From positions 13,099,794 through 13,163,793 of the forward strand of contig CM030840.1 in assembly GCA_018105865.1 (NCBI GenBank): a DNA stretch of 64,000 nucleotides, written 5' to 3'. The position numbers and the translations under genes were made by a program. Shown piece by piece: positions 1 to 10,835 of the stretch. Position 1 is the first letter of the stretch; every line of letters starts with the position of its first letter. The notes under the pieces were generated by a model. It had not been told where the DNA came from. It was given only the letters and a program-made list of their open reading frames with translations, and did not search any database. The DNA comes from Metaphire vulgaris (taxonomy: Eukaryota; Annelida; Clitellata; Crassiclitellata; Megascolecidae).

Positions 1-1342
1 AACAAGCGTTGCAAGATATTCCGGACAGAATGGGTCGTGTAGAGCCCGAAACGTTAACCAGCAGCGCTTGAACACGATTCGCTCCGGGACACGTAGCCAG
101 TGCAACTTGTCCCGGAGTAGTGAGGTCACGTGATCATGCCACCGCACCCTGAAGATCACCCGAGCGGAGGCATTGAGAATTGATTGGAGCCGAGCGAGCT
201 GACGATCAGGAAGGCCCAGCAGTGTCCCGTTGCAGTAGTCGATTCGTGTTACGACGAAGGCGCGAGCCAGTTGTATGGCGGCCGCCGTCGAGATGAATCG
301 ACGTACCTCTCTGATCGTACGGAGTTGCCGGAAACACGCTCGTGTCACGTTCTCGACATGGCCCACGAACGACAGCGTCTCATCTAAAAGTACTCCGAGC
401 AGACGCACCTCCGTCGACGGTTGGATGTCGGCTTCGTCGAGGTGAAGCTCAGTACGAGGGATCAGATGTTTCTTCCTCGGTGTACTGAACCAGATCAGCT
501 CTGTCTTCCTGGGGTTCAGGGCCAGGCGATTGATGGCGGCCCAACGCGCGATCTCACATATGCAGTCTTTAAGACGCTTCAAGAGAAGATCAGTCTCCGA
601 CGGCAGACAGGAGGAATATACCTGTCCATCATCGGCATACGCGTGCCAGGATAAACCGAACGATTCGACGATCCGCCCGACATCCGCCACGTAGAGCACG
701 AATAGGAGTGGGCCGAGGGCTGACCCCTGCGGCACGCCGCTGATAACTCTGCGTGAGGCTGACAAGGAACCGTCCCAGGACACTGACTGTGTGCGGTCCG
801 CAAGATAGTCCTTCAGCCACGCCAACGCTGGACCCGTGACCCCGAAAGTAAGTTCAAGACGACGAGCAAGCGTAGCATGGTCTACCGTATCAAAAGCGGC
901 CGAGAAGTCGAGCAGACATAAGAGCGACAGTCCTCCGTTAGCTGTCGAGTCGAAGACGTCATTAAGTATCTTCATCAAGGCTGTCTCGGTGGAGTGGCCT
1001 TGACGATAGGCCGATTGATGTTTTGGCAATAGGCCGTTTCTAATCAGGTAAGTCACGAGTTGCCTATTAACCAGACGTTCTAGCAGTTTGGACAGGAACG
1101 GAAGATTAGACACTGGACGAAAGTTAGAAACGTCCGACGGGTCGAGACCTGGACGTTTCAAGTGAGGGCGAACGATGGCGTGTTTCCACAGAGCTGGAAA
1201 CTCGGCACTCGAAAGTGAGGCTGAAAGAATCGCGGTGATGAACGGCGCCAATGTATCTATGGCCTCTTTCAGCAACCAGGTCGGGAGGGGATCCGATGGA
1301 CACTGTTTTTTCGGAGCAGCCTTGAAATTGCGCGGCGTCTTT
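1..1342 (-). mobile_element. CR1/L2-like LINE reverse transcriptase, uninterrupted frame, off window edge
   Basis: The minus strand is open from about 1340 to base 1 (over 440 codons). RT landmarks in order: NFRPVSNLPFLSKLLERLV, YRQGHSTETALMKIL, FSAAFDTVDHATL (palm Asp), GVPQGSALGPLLF, the active-site motif YADD (HAYADDGQVY), LNPRKTELIWF, LGVLLDETLSF, then the C-terminal LRDKLHWLRVPERIVFKR. The 5' side is truncated where SRCR intron sequence resumes (about 1340-1350). It lies in the left SRCR gene's intron on the same strand. No stop or frameshift is visible, so the insertion is young. Confidence 0.85.
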
Positions 1343-1434
1343 GCGAGAAACTCAATAGCGTAATGATTCGGCCCTGAAATTCGGGTCTCCAGAAACAAAG
1401 CCAGGAAAATTTCATAATTGAACTGAAGCAGAGA

Positions 1435-1695
1435 TTGGGGACGGGTGAGTGAGTGAGTGGGCAAAGGGGGCTCGATCACACCGTCATTGCAGCGACAATT
1501 CATCAGTGGCTGTGACGTCTGAAATATTGTGTAAATTCTGAAGATGGTTTTTATATGATAATGTTTCTACAGTATATCTGAAACCTTCTTATTTCTGTTT
1601 CTAACTACGAATTTTTACAGAAACCGGCCAACTTTTATTAAAGTTATAGTGAAAATAGACTTGGCCCTCCTTTTATCCCGACCTGGTATTAAGCA
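1435..1695. repeat. 3' remnant of Tc1/mariner-like element in SRCR intron
   Basis: Starts near a short GAGT run and ends with the terminal-repeat sequence related to the CCTTTTTATCCGGACAC end of the fuller copy at 27.29-28.04 kb. The left half is missing. Confidence 0.5.
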
Positions 1696-1871
1696 GTAAA
1701 TTGTTTTTTTCTAGCGACTGAAAGACAGTTGGAATAACCATAATTTCGCCTCTGTAGTTGAGCAACCAAAACATGATGTCTAAATTTTTATACAATTTTC
1801 GTTCTATGACATTTAGCTAGCGAAGATGAAGAGTCCTAATTTCTACTTTATGATATTCTGTTCTTCCTTAC

Positions 1872-2035
1872 AGCAACTAATTGAAACGTCTTCGTTATGA
1901 GCACAGTTTGTTGAACCCCACGGCGAATGAGGACAGTCAGCAATGCTCTGCTCAGTTCCGTTGCATTTAACATCGTCCAACCAAATCGGTCCTTCTCCAG
2001 GTCCATACTGGCTGTTGATAAACCAACCGCCACCT
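1872..2035 (-). CDS. SRCR domain 1 C-half exon, left gene
   Basis: 164 bases: [19 protein letters not shown], then DDVKCNG, ADC, NC and SISC. Acceptor CACCTCCAG, donor TGCT|GTAAGG. Four Cys are kept. Confidence 0.88.
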
Positions 2036-2747
2036 CTGGAGGTGGAAGATTGCATGAATATTATGATGCCTTATTACTTCTGCATGGTTTAAGCAGCAAA
2101 TAATTATTATCGTGCTATCATACTAATTAAGCGCTAAAATTCGCCTTTAATAGAATATTACTGACATAACCATAACTCGTTGGCATCTCTTATGGTCTTA
2201 ATAGCATTTGAATAAATACTTGGCGAATAGCGTAATAGATTTACGCAAACGTCGGTAAAAGTGCGTGTCTTGACTGGGTTGTCTAAGCTGGGAATCTATG
2301 CAGATACGGAACAGTAGAGAACTTTCACGTTTACTAACGAATCGAAAAAACGCTTGACTCACATAAAATCGAGATAGCGACAGACAATATTCGCCTCAAC
2401 GTCGCTGAATGAATCGTCGCAGACAGTGCCCCATGTATCGTTGTACAGAACTTCCAAGCGACCTTCTGTCGTTCTATTCGACCCACCAAGTCGATAAGAA
2501 ACTTGTGCGTCTGCCTCTAAGAAATATTCATTTATTGAATCCGACGGCAATGCATTCGACGTCGTTATACATTTCCCGACACGTTTCAACAAAAGTCGTA
2601 ATACCTTATTTGAAACAAATTGGATTTGATACACGAATCCAGATAATTAATTCTCAATAGAATTGATTAAATTCACTCGAAGATAAACATACCGCATGAC
2701 AGAGATGCTGCTATCAGGATCAGAACGTAGGCGCCTGCAGTCGACTT
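1872..2747 (-). CDS. Left SRCR gene, 5' part: signal exon (start codon lost) and first SRCR module
   Basis: Third minus-strand paralogue, visible only at its 5' end. The signal exon (2747-2693) has AAG where the other two paralogues have ATG, while the rest keeps the hydrophobic core AYVLILIAASLSC. The first module is N-half 2516-2363 and C-half 2035-1872, both open and correctly phased. Downstream (lower coordinates) the intron contains a LINE on the same strand that runs off the window edge. There is no in-frame ATG upstream before a stop, so translation would need a non-ATG start or an unseen 5' exon; otherwise this copy is a young pseudogene. Confidence 0.65.
2363..2516 (-). CDS. SRCR domain 1 N-half exon, left gene
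   Basis: 154 bases: EADAQVSYRLGGSNRTTEG, then [12 protein letters not shown] and ending CRYLDF rather than C.SLGY. Acceptor TTCTTAG, donor GTGAGTC. Confidence 0.87.
2693..2747 (-). pseudogene. Signal-peptide exon of left SRCR gene with ATG changed to AAG
   Basis: Aligned to the other two signal exons, the start codon position (2747-2745) reads AAG. The rest reads STAGAYVLILIAASLSC with donor GTATG. Both internal Met positions are Ile, and no upstream in-frame ATG precedes a stop. Confidence 0.75.
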
Positions 2748-2917
2748 CGGTTCAAGAACGGTTCGCTTTATAATAAATCTCAAGAACTACCCTCAGGTAA
2801 CTGCTATTTAATACTGAGCAGCTATATGGTCCGTTATGATAGAAACTATAACGGCGGCTTGGTGATCATTTTAGGACTTCCTCTGAAGTGTTGGGACTTG
2901 GAATGGGCACGCGTGAC

Positions 2918-2925
2918 TATTTATA
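2918..2925 (-). promoter_or_regulatory. TATA box, left SRCR gene
   Basis: TATAAATA on the minus strand, 171 bases upstream of the mutated start codon. The promoter is conserved although the start codon is lost. Confidence 0.55.
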
Positions 2926-3633
2926 ACAGCTGGTCAAGTCGTGTTCAAAAGCTTGTATATTTAGCCAACATCGTCCTAGGCGACAAGTGCAAAGTTCCAA
3001 CGTGTTGAATTGCTATGTCATAATTATCTGATCTACAATTACGAAGCCTGTGCAATCAATAGCTCCTATCTATCTTCTCGCGTAACCAGCGGAGGGCCGT
3101 TACGTTGCCTCGGAACCATGGCCACAGAGGATGGCATGACGCCACAGTGTGGTAGGAGGAGTGTTGTTGCTGTCCCGGCGAAGTTGATCAATCCACCGGA
3201 TTCTTGGTCGACCACGAAAGCGTCTCCAGGAAGGATCGGGACGACGACCAGATGACACGTCGAGATGGGTGCTAAGGATCCGATGAGCCGGACATCCTCG
3301 TCGAGGCGGTCAATGTGGCCGAACAAAGCCAGTCGCCACTTGATTGACAGTTCGGAAAGCGGTGGCATTTCTCCTCGGGTAAGAACTTCTTGGTCAGGGG
3401 CGTAGCCAGGGGGTGCACGGGGTGCAATTGCACCCCACAAGTTGGTCAACTGCTAAAAAAATTCGAGGCAAATATTTAAGCACTATCAGATCTTTGGTGA
3501 CTTTGATACTAATAAACAGATTGATTGATTGATTGATTGATTGATTAACAAATTAATTGACCATTGCTTTGATTTTATGAATTTTATTGTGTTAATTTAG
3601 CTTTGCCGCCTGAGCGCCATCACTGTCATTATG

Positions 3634-4213
3634 CAGGCCTGAGGAGAGGGGGTGCGGCCGGTATATTGCTCCAGGGCCCATGGAGCTTTTAGGGGCCCGG
3701 GTCCGGTGATGATGATGATAAGCGATAAGGTTTTCTGCTTGTCAGGCTATTTTGGGGAGTTGATAACCTTTTTTGCTTGTCAGGCTATTTTGGAGCAGTA
3801 GCGTCATTTCACACTTTTCTTGGGAGGGCGAGCTAATTTTTTGGCAAATGTTTGGCAAATTTTTTGCAAATCTTAGGCATTTTTGCAAATTGTTTGCAAA
3901 ATTTTGGCACATTTTGGGCAATTTTCGCAAATTTTCGCAAATTTTAGGGCCAATGTTGGCAAATTTGCAATTTTTTTATATTTTTTGGCAAATTTTTGGC
4001 AATTTTTGCAATGTTTTGCGCATTAATACTTTATAAATTATATTTTCATTTCCTTAGGGGAACCTCGGCCCCTGCCCCCCAAATGACGCCACTGTTTTGG
4101 AGAGTCGATAACGGGTTTTTGGCTTGTCATGTTTTTCGGAGACTTGATACATTTTTTCAGAGGCCACCACAACTTTTTTGTTCCGGGGCCCGGAATTTCT
4201 CTCGGCGGCCCTG
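3634..4213. mobile_element. hAT-like element, middle of the stack
   Basis: Termini CAGGCCTGAGGAGAG and (reverse complement) CAGGGCCGCCGAGAG. Flanks TCATTATG/TCATTATA match at 7 of 8 bases. Same family as 14333-14996. Confidence 0.8.
3796..4094. mobile_element. hAT-like element, innermost of the stack
   Basis: Termini CAGTAGCGTCATTT and (reverse complement) CAGTGGCGTCATTT with perfect 8-base duplication TTTTGGAG (3788-3795, 4095-4102). The interior is a degenerate TTTGGCAAA-rich tract. Confidence 0.9.
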
Positions 4214-4764
4214 TCATTATATAGTAAAATTGAGTCAAGTTTGCTCGAGTCGATTATCGATATACATGTCCATTTTTTTAAATATAAAAATTGCACCCCC
4301 AAGACAAATTTCTAGCTACGCCTCTGTTCTTGGTTCGTAATAAAGTCATGCCGTCGAATTCCCATGATGGAGCGAATACATTTCGTATGGAAGGCTCCTA
4401 ACTTACAGAGATCAAAAGAAAGTAGCGTCCATGTTTCTGCGGCATAAAGCAGCTCTGACATCACGAGGACCTTGTACAGACGAATCTTTATTCGTTGGTC
4501 CCTCCAGATGATGTTGAGCGAGAGCATAGCGAGGGAGATGCGTTGTTTGAGATCCTCATTACAGTGCCCGTTTGACGACTGGGTACTGCCGAGATATATG
4601 AAGCTCTCTGTTGGCTCTATGATTTCCCTTGTGTGTGTCGCTTTATCAAAAACTTTGGCCAAATATAAATATGTTATATCAACTGCCTTGCCCGCGTCCA
4701 GCTAATAAAAAACCGGCTCTCTTTCAGGATGTTTTCCATAGCTTTGTACATGAACTTGCGCGAC

Positions 4765-4925
4765 GCGTCGCCGAGTTGACCGGCGCCGATTTGGCCGGCG
4801 CCGAGTTTTCCGTTCGCCGAGTTGTCCTGTTGCCGATTTGACCGTCGCCGAATTGGCCGGTGCCGAGTTGGCCGGTGCCGAGTTGGCCGGTGCCGAGTCG
4901 GCGTCGCCGAGTTGACCTGTTCCGC
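4765..4925. repeat. GC-rich minisatellite, unit about 15 bases
   Basis: Imperfect tandem copies of GCCGAGTTGGCCGGT; the last three units are nearly identical. This explains repetitive translated frames there (APANS repeats). Confidence 0.85.
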
Positions 4926-4994
4926 CTTTGAACGGAAGGTTGAGGCGGTTGGTCGCAGGATGGACGCAATATACGTCAACCATGGCAGCCTGAA

Positions 4995-5290
4995 GACACA
5001 TTTAATCTTCCCAAGCTCAAATCTGATGCTAGGCTCAGGAACGATAACATCGAAAGGAAGCGGCTACATGAGATCTTCAAGGCTAGAACCAAACAGGACC
5101 GAACCATCTATTTAACGCGCATAACAGACGAAGCAGAGAGTAACTTCTACCACAACAATACTCGTTCACTCTGCAAGACTACCCGGACTTTGGCAGGCCA
5201 GCGACACTCCTCATCCACTCATTCCATCAACACATTAAATGGTTCCATCTGCTTCTCTACCGCCGAAATAGATAGCCTCCGTCCCTGTTG
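4995..5290 (+). mobile_element. LINE fragment, endonuclease-RT linker region
   Basis: Plus-strand frame reads LRNDNIERKRLHEIF, ITDEAESNFYHNNTRSL, TTRTLAGQRHSSST and LNGSICFSTAEI, the RT-preceding linker of a LINE. It is truncated on both sides. Confidence 0.65.
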
Positions 5291-5369
5291 TCTCCGGATT
5301 GTAGGGCAATGAGTCGACCCAGATCGCTGATAAAGCAGAGGGCATCGTTATTGATGGAACCAAATGTTT

Positions 5370-6110
5370 CAATTGTCAGCGGCAAGTAATTTTTTCTAAA
5401 TTGTCACAGTCTTGTTTTGCATTCATGCATCATTTTAGACGGATTCGTAAGACATTGGATACAAGGTCTTCAAAAATCTTAGCTAATGCATTTATTTCGT
5501 CTAAAATCGACTATTGTAATACGCTCTTTTTCGGGTTGCCGAAGTGTTCTCTCCAACGTCTCCAGACTATTCAGAATGCTGTTGCGAGAATTGTAATTCC
5601 AACGGGGAAATTTGATCAGATTACCCCTGTCCTTCGTAGGTTGCATTGGCTTCCCATTGAACAACGTATTAAATTCAAAATTGCTACCCTCACTTTTAAG
5701 ATACTAAGAAATCAGCATCCCTCTTATCTTCGAGAAATGCTATTATATCATCAGCCATATAGATCCACGAGGCCTGCAAATAAATGTCTTCTTGAAATTC
5801 ACTTTCGTCGCACTAAATCTGGGTGTAGGGCTTTTAGTTATGCATCTCCATATGTTTGGAACTCCCTTCCCCTTGATATTCGGATGGCCTCTTCTCTAGA
5901 TATTTTTAGGCGTCACCTTAAAACATATTTATTTCCTCCTTAAGTCTTGGTATTGCCTTGACTGATTTTTGGTTTTTGATCTGGACCGAACCGACCCTCC
6001 TCAGCTACAGTCTGCTCTTCCGATGAGCACTGCGGTTTGTGGTCTGAGGCGTCCCCGATGAACACCTATGTGTTTGAAACGGACGATACAATTAAATTAA
6101 TAATAAAAAA
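5370..6110 (+). mobile_element. CR1-like LINE C-terminal ORF and 3' end
   Basis: The 180-codon frame 5401-5943 holds FISSKIDYCNTLFFGLP, LRRLHWLPIEQRIKFKI and AFSYASPYVWNSLP, then FRRHLKTYLF and a stop. This is the conserved tail of CR1/L2-type RT proteins. An AT-rich 3' UTR follows to about 6110. Confidence 0.85.
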
Positions 6111-6233
6111 TTAATGCTGTTTCATCATATTCATGATTAATTATAAAATAATATTTATTAATTCACATCCAAGCACATAAACACATGAAAGCCTTTACTT
6201 ATATACTGAAATATCATAGGCTAATAGCATTTT

Positions 6234-6235
<2 letters not shown>

Positions 6236-6299
<64 letters not shown>
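6236..6299. repeat. Compound (TA)n-(GA)n microsatellite
   Basis: TA repeats to 6269, then GA repeats to 6299. Confidence 0.95.
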
Positions 6300-6301
<2 letters not shown>

Positions 6302-6345
6302 AGTGCACACTTATTATCATAAATAGGCAATAGTTCTATTTGATA

Positions 6346-6645
6346 GGGTGGGATGTAAGCAGAGTGGTAACAGCACTGTAAAATAGAGCAGAAGGTCGCG
6401 GGTTCGATACCCGCAGGAGCCAAAAGGTCGACTCAGCCTTATTCGCTAAGGGCAGTGGTAAAACCGAGGGGTAGCGTTACGCTGTGAGGCAAAACGTGGG
6501 CTCGGGGAAAGTAATGGCAACCTACCCCAGATTAATGGCTTATATTAACTATGTTGTTGATTGCCTGGACCGGAGTAAAGCGCCGAAAGCCAATGCTCGA
6601 ACTCGAGTAGCCTACGGGACCTACCTTTGCCTATATACCAATTTA
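6346..6645 (+). repeat. tRNA-headed SINE (left-gene flank copy)
   Basis: The head has A-box-like GTAAGCAGAGTGG and B-box GGTTCGATACC (6401-6411), ending CAGGAGCC like a tRNA acceptor arm. The body (GAGGCAAAACGTGGG, CCAGATTAATGGC) ends CTCGAGT...GGGACCTACCTTT. The same SINE occupies the equivalent place in the other paralogue flanks (36331, 60563). Confidence 0.85.
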
Positions 6646-6649
6646 TTGC

Positions 6650-7800
6650 AGTGTCCGTAATCCACGTAAAATTTGCAGTTCGTGCTATAAATCAAACTAT
6701 TGATTGTTGTTTGTTCATGAGAGCCTATGATTTGTGGACTTGACACAAGTTTGATATTATAGACTATTTATGAAGCAGCAGCCTAAGGAGTGTAATGTTT
6801 GGAAATATGCTTATATATAGATGTGGACCGATATCAGCAAGATTGCTGAAGACCGTTATCGGTAACAAAAATCAGCTTTAAGACCCAGTTGAGCGCTCGG
6901 AATTCGGTTCGTATAGAAATGAGTATCAAGATGTATCAATATAACACTCATGCGTACCTCCTAAGATCTGATGATATACAACCGCAGGCAAGATTAAACA
7001 CGTTCAGGGCATAGCCGGGTGAATGTTGCTATTGACAAACTAAGGTGGAGGATGGTCTTGAAAGAAACAAAAGTGATTTAGGTGACACTGTGCAGATAAT
7101 GAACAAAGTAACGAAACGATAGCGTGAAGCCTCGAGGTGACTAAGTGGGTGCTTTATGGTCCAAAAAATAAATGAAGACTAGATCGACTTAATTAGAGAA
7201 CGTGAGAAACTTCATCCACGCCTGAAGTAAAAGAAACGACACATGCAGAGTACTTGAAAGACGTAAAAATAAGGGTACCGATAGATGTTGCAGAACAGTA
7301 GAACGCTACAACAGCTGCTCTGGATGAGCAAAGCATACGTATAAATTGAACAAGTCGCCTATTTAGCAGATGCACTATATAGACCTATGAGAGAAGTAAA
7401 AAAGGTCAAACTGTTAATGGTGGAAAAGGTTTGGCACCATCGCAGATGTATGGCATAGCCACCTTGGGCTGATGGCAAAGTTATCGGGAATCAGCACCGC
7501 AACCTAGGGGCAATGAACCTACGGGTGCACCTTTACCTTTACCTTTTTACTATAGATGCGAGACATAAATCGCCACTGTAAAAGTGTCTTGAAATTACCC
7601 TCTTTAGAGTGCAGAATTATGCGATACTACTTTGCTGCTTTTATTTTGTACATTACAAATCTATGTGCAATATACGATAGTTGTGAAGTTCAAAGAAATT
7701 TGTTTAAAGTTCATAAAAGTTCAATAAAGTTCAAGAAAAAAAGTTCGGAAAAGTTCATAAAAGTACAAATTTCCAATTGAGTCCTCATCAGATGACTCAG
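6650..7800. repeat. 5' flank duplication, left copy
   Basis: Non-coding sequence related to 36.63-37.96 kb and 61.85-63.30 kb, for example GTTATCGGTAAC near 6855 and TTTGCTGCTTTTATTT near 7630. It holds a SINE tail-like piece near 7440-7545. No gene seen. Confidence 0.65.
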
Positions 7801-7994
7801 TTTCAGAAGACCAATGGATGTATTCATCGGCATAGCAGATGTTTTCGATCTTATCCACCAGTCGTAAGTTACAATTCACTTCGACAATCTTCTCAACTGT
7901 CTTTCATGCGAGTCTGTTGCGTTTTTTGTATGTATAAATCCAAATGCTGACCAATTTCTTTCACAGCACCCGGCTTTTCCAGTGATAATTCGAA

Positions 7995-8730
7995 TTGAAC
8001 TTTATGAACTTTAAATCCTTATCAATAAGGCTGAGCGGCAGGAGTGTTGGCAGGCGCGTCGAGTGGCACGGCTCGCGAAGCGGACCTACAAAATGTGTAA
8101 AGGCATCGCCAACGAGGCCGACGCTCAGAAGGTCTGGCGTTCTACCACTAAAATCAAGCAGGCGTTTAGTAAGGGAGAAAGGCCGGAAATACTGGAAACG
8201 GTCCCTGTACTCAGCTGAGTCTGACACGAAGGTGACACGGGAGTTCTTGAATACGCCACTTGTTGACGAGGGAGACACTAGCTCGGCTCCACATTCTGAA
8301 TTTAGTGCCGATGACTGCCGCCGATACGTTGGAGACAAGATCAGTGGAATAAGCGGAAGGACAGCCATGGCGGGACCGGCGACCTTCTCCTCTCACAACG
8401 GCCCTCATCTCACCGCGTTCTCTGCTCCGACGCTGGAAGAAGTTATGACGATCGTGCGACCGTCCGTTAACAAGCAATGTGCTACCGACCCACTGCCCAC
8501 GCGGCTCTTGAAGGAGTCCATTGGGTGTTGGGTTAATTTCTGACGACACTTATGCATTGTCGTCTCACTTGAGACCGGCGAATTTCCGTCAGCGTGGAAA
8601 CACGCGACTGTAACTCCTCACCTTAAACGGCACGGATTGGACCTGTCCGATGCTTCTAACTACAGACCCGTTTCCAAACTACTTTTTCTCTCGAAGCTGC
8701 TGGAGAAGATTGTTAAAAAGCGTTATGTTA
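7995..8730 (+). mobile_element. CR1-like LINE fragment, linker and start of RT
   Basis: The frame 7995-8543 and continuation contain KQCATDPLPTRLLKESIG, FPSAWKHATVTPHLKRHGLD and SNYRPVSKLLFLSKLLEKIV, parallel to the element at 1-1342. It has a frameshift near 8220 and a stop at 8541, and ends abruptly at about 8725. Confidence 0.8.
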
Positions 8731-9610
8731 TGTTAATTGGACAATTTATATAGCGCTGTAGCATAGTTAAAAATACCAGTCAAAAGCGCTTTGACAACGC
8801 TGACATGTCAATGAAGGTAAGAAGGTGGCGATGTTAAAAGATCCACTTGGTTGGTAAAAAGAACTTTTCCGCCGTAAAGAAATCCGGCATCAAATCCTTG
8901 AGAAGCATCCCTTCCAGCCTTCCTAGAAATAGTTCAGCAACATTGACGCGTCAACGAGTAACAGAAGTACTGTAGATGTTGAGAATTCGCAAGTTGAAAG
9001 TGGGAATTCTCCGTACGGTACAATCCGTCGGTGAAATCCAAAGAGCGGTCTTCCGCAGATTAGTTCGTTCCCGAGATCGACAAGATCGACGAAAGATGGA
9101 GATTCCAACGATGTCCAGAGCGGCAGTCAATCGCTGTTCCATCGAATTTCATGCAGCAACCGATTAAAACGGCTGACATTGGTGGCAGATTCTCGACGGG
9201 CGAACGATCGATAGAAACTCCAGAACGACGTGAAAAAGTACAGGACGGCAAGATACCCTTCAGAAATCCGATGAGCGGAACGCAGTTCTCACGAAGATGG
9301 AAGCGACGTCCAGAACGGCAGTCAATCGCATCCACGCCAAGTAGTAACATGGCGCTACATCAATGGCCGCCATTGCGAACGACCCGATAAACGGCAGCGA
9401 CCGACTGGAACGTTCAGAAAGACAGGAAAAAGATGATGACTGTTAGAAACTCTTCGGAAAACCGACGGACGAATCTCTAATCCTTGCACCCGACCATATT
9501 CAGGCGCAAAACGTCGGCGAATGCCAAAACAGCAACGAATTCGCAAGCGCGGACAACACGCGCAGGCAGCCATAGCGGCGCCACCTAGCGAACCCTAGAA
9601 GTCCTACCAT
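8730..9610. repeat. GC-rich low-copy repeat, no gene recognised
   Basis: The opening (AGCGCTGTAGC...CAACGCTGACA) resembles 40.17-40.26 kb. Inside, CGACGTCCAGAACGGCAGTC and related stretches repeat. The short frames on both strands show no family. Probably an old element. Confidence 0.45.
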
Positions 9611-9659
9611 CGTCATCATGAAACTAACATCATCATGAATCATCATCGTGAAACAACAC

Positions 9660-10520
9660 TTTTTACCACAAATTAATTATGAGTTTGAAAACTTATATGT
9701 GACGCCCATCAGGTAGTATGTATCAACACGACTACACGACAATTTGCATTCTAAAACATTGTAATTGATATGAAAATAAGCGCTCGCATTTGCAACAAAA
9801 TACACAAAATTTGTCTTTAACAAGATTTTGTTTTAATAGAGTTTATATTTAATCCGTATACCATCTGCATTAATTGCTTTAAATAAGAGTTGACTCTAAT
9901 GTCATGATCAACTGACTTTGAATTACTTATATTAATTCTGACGATTCTAATAAGTGCGTAATCTTTAGTAGTCTTAATCAATCTAGGTAAATATGCGGAA
10001 CCTTTAGTAGTCTTAATCAATCTAGATAAATAAGTGAAGCTCTTGTATGTTGCCAGATTGTGTTGAAACTCTTCCAGGACGATTTCCTTTCAATCTGCCA
10101 AAAGAAAACCCCAATATTTCAGAATGATTACACGAAAAGCAAACCTCAGGATTTTAGATGAGCGTACGAAAAATTTCAAAAATTCATCATATTTTCTACT
10201 TTAATTACCAGAATAACTGAATGATTAGCTCTACGGGCTGAAATCCTTATTCATGGTTTGACTTGGATTTTGTGCAATTGTGATTCGTTGTGCCATCGGC
10301 TAATGCATCTATGCATTTTGAAGTGGCGCTATAGAAGTCGATGAATTTAGATAATGTTAGATAAAAGTGGCAGAACGGAATTTTGATGGTGAGCTTGGTA
10401 AACGTGACCATGTACTCTTCTCTTGATCCGCCTATCAATGTCGTCTCTCTTGTATTTATTATCATTGCATAATTAATCACTACCGTTGCCAGATGAGATA
10501 AATGAGGCTTCATTTTCCAA
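9660..10520. repeat. 3' flank duplication, middle-gene side
   Basis: Related to 41786-42680: both carry ACACGACAATTTGCATT, TAAAACATTGTAATTGATA and TTGTGCCATCGGCT. It lies just beyond the last SRCR module and may include the unrecognised 3' end of the gene. An internal tandem copy of about 29 bases lies at 9970-10030. Confidence 0.6.
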
Positions 10521-10689
10521 TTTTCAGCATTTGCGTAACGTTTTTACATTGCATGATAACGAGCTGTGCAAATAATAGTGACCATAAAGGTAATATTTAT
10601 ATTACATTTATAATTATTCTAAAGATATTCTGATTAAAAGTCACAAGAAATTGGCCGATGCAATGCCAAAAATTATGATTAAGATGTTC

Positions 10690-10835
10690 CCTACATTTTT
10701 CTATTGATGAGCGCAGTCACCGATGCTCTTCTCAGTTCCGATGCAAACAACATCGTCCAACCAATGATGCAGGTCCAACATCTCTGGTTCCATGTTCTGG
10801 TTGATTCCATAGGTAGAGCCAATCCATTGATAAAT
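10690..10835 (-). pseudogene. Decayed SRCR C-half exon, middle gene
   Basis: Recognisable on the minus strand as WLDDVVC, then [11 protein letters not shown] and a stop. The segment coding NC...SIRC and the donor are missing, and the 5' half (normally GxGPIW) is scrambled. Paralogous to intact exon 45834-45997 of the right gene. Confidence 0.75.

Larger units (their letters stand above)
3395..4326. mobile_element. hAT-like non-autonomous element, outer of a nested stack
   Basis: Termini CAGGGGCGTAGCCAGG and (reverse complement) CAGAGGCGTAGCTAG, flanked by a perfect 8-base duplication TTCTTGGT (3387-3394, 4327-4334). It splits the LINE and contains the 3634-4213 element. Confidence 0.9.
3070..4710 (-). 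mobile_element. RTE-like LINE C-terminal fragment split by a hAT insertion
   Basis: Two pieces on the minus strand. 4335-4710 encodes AKVFDK followed by YLGSTQSSNGHC, KVLVMSELLYAAETWTL and IMGIRRHDFITNQE. 3070-3386 continues LTRGEMPPLSELSIKWRLAL, then FGHIDRLDEDV. Joining across the 3395-4326 element restores one C-terminal RT-tail pattern seen in RTE-type LINEs. The palm motif AKVFDK joins directly to a far-downstream segment, so the element carried an internal deletion. Confidence 0.75.

Noticed and set aside
4765..4925. Regularly spaced repeats that might suggest a CRISPR array
   Set aside because: Units are about 15 bases and contiguous without spacers, in a eukaryotic intergenic region; it is a minisatellite.
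6346..6418. Possible tRNA gene (A and B boxes, acceptor-like ends)
   Set aside because: It is the head of a repeated SINE with several copies and a shared non-tRNA body; pairing of a full cloverleaf is not convincing.
9817..10050. Short minus-strand frame similar in both duplicated 3' flanks (also 41985-42257), with SKSV.DDIR-like similarity
   Set aside because: Similarity follows from the flank duplication; changes are not biased to third codon positions and one copy carries a duplicated stretch.
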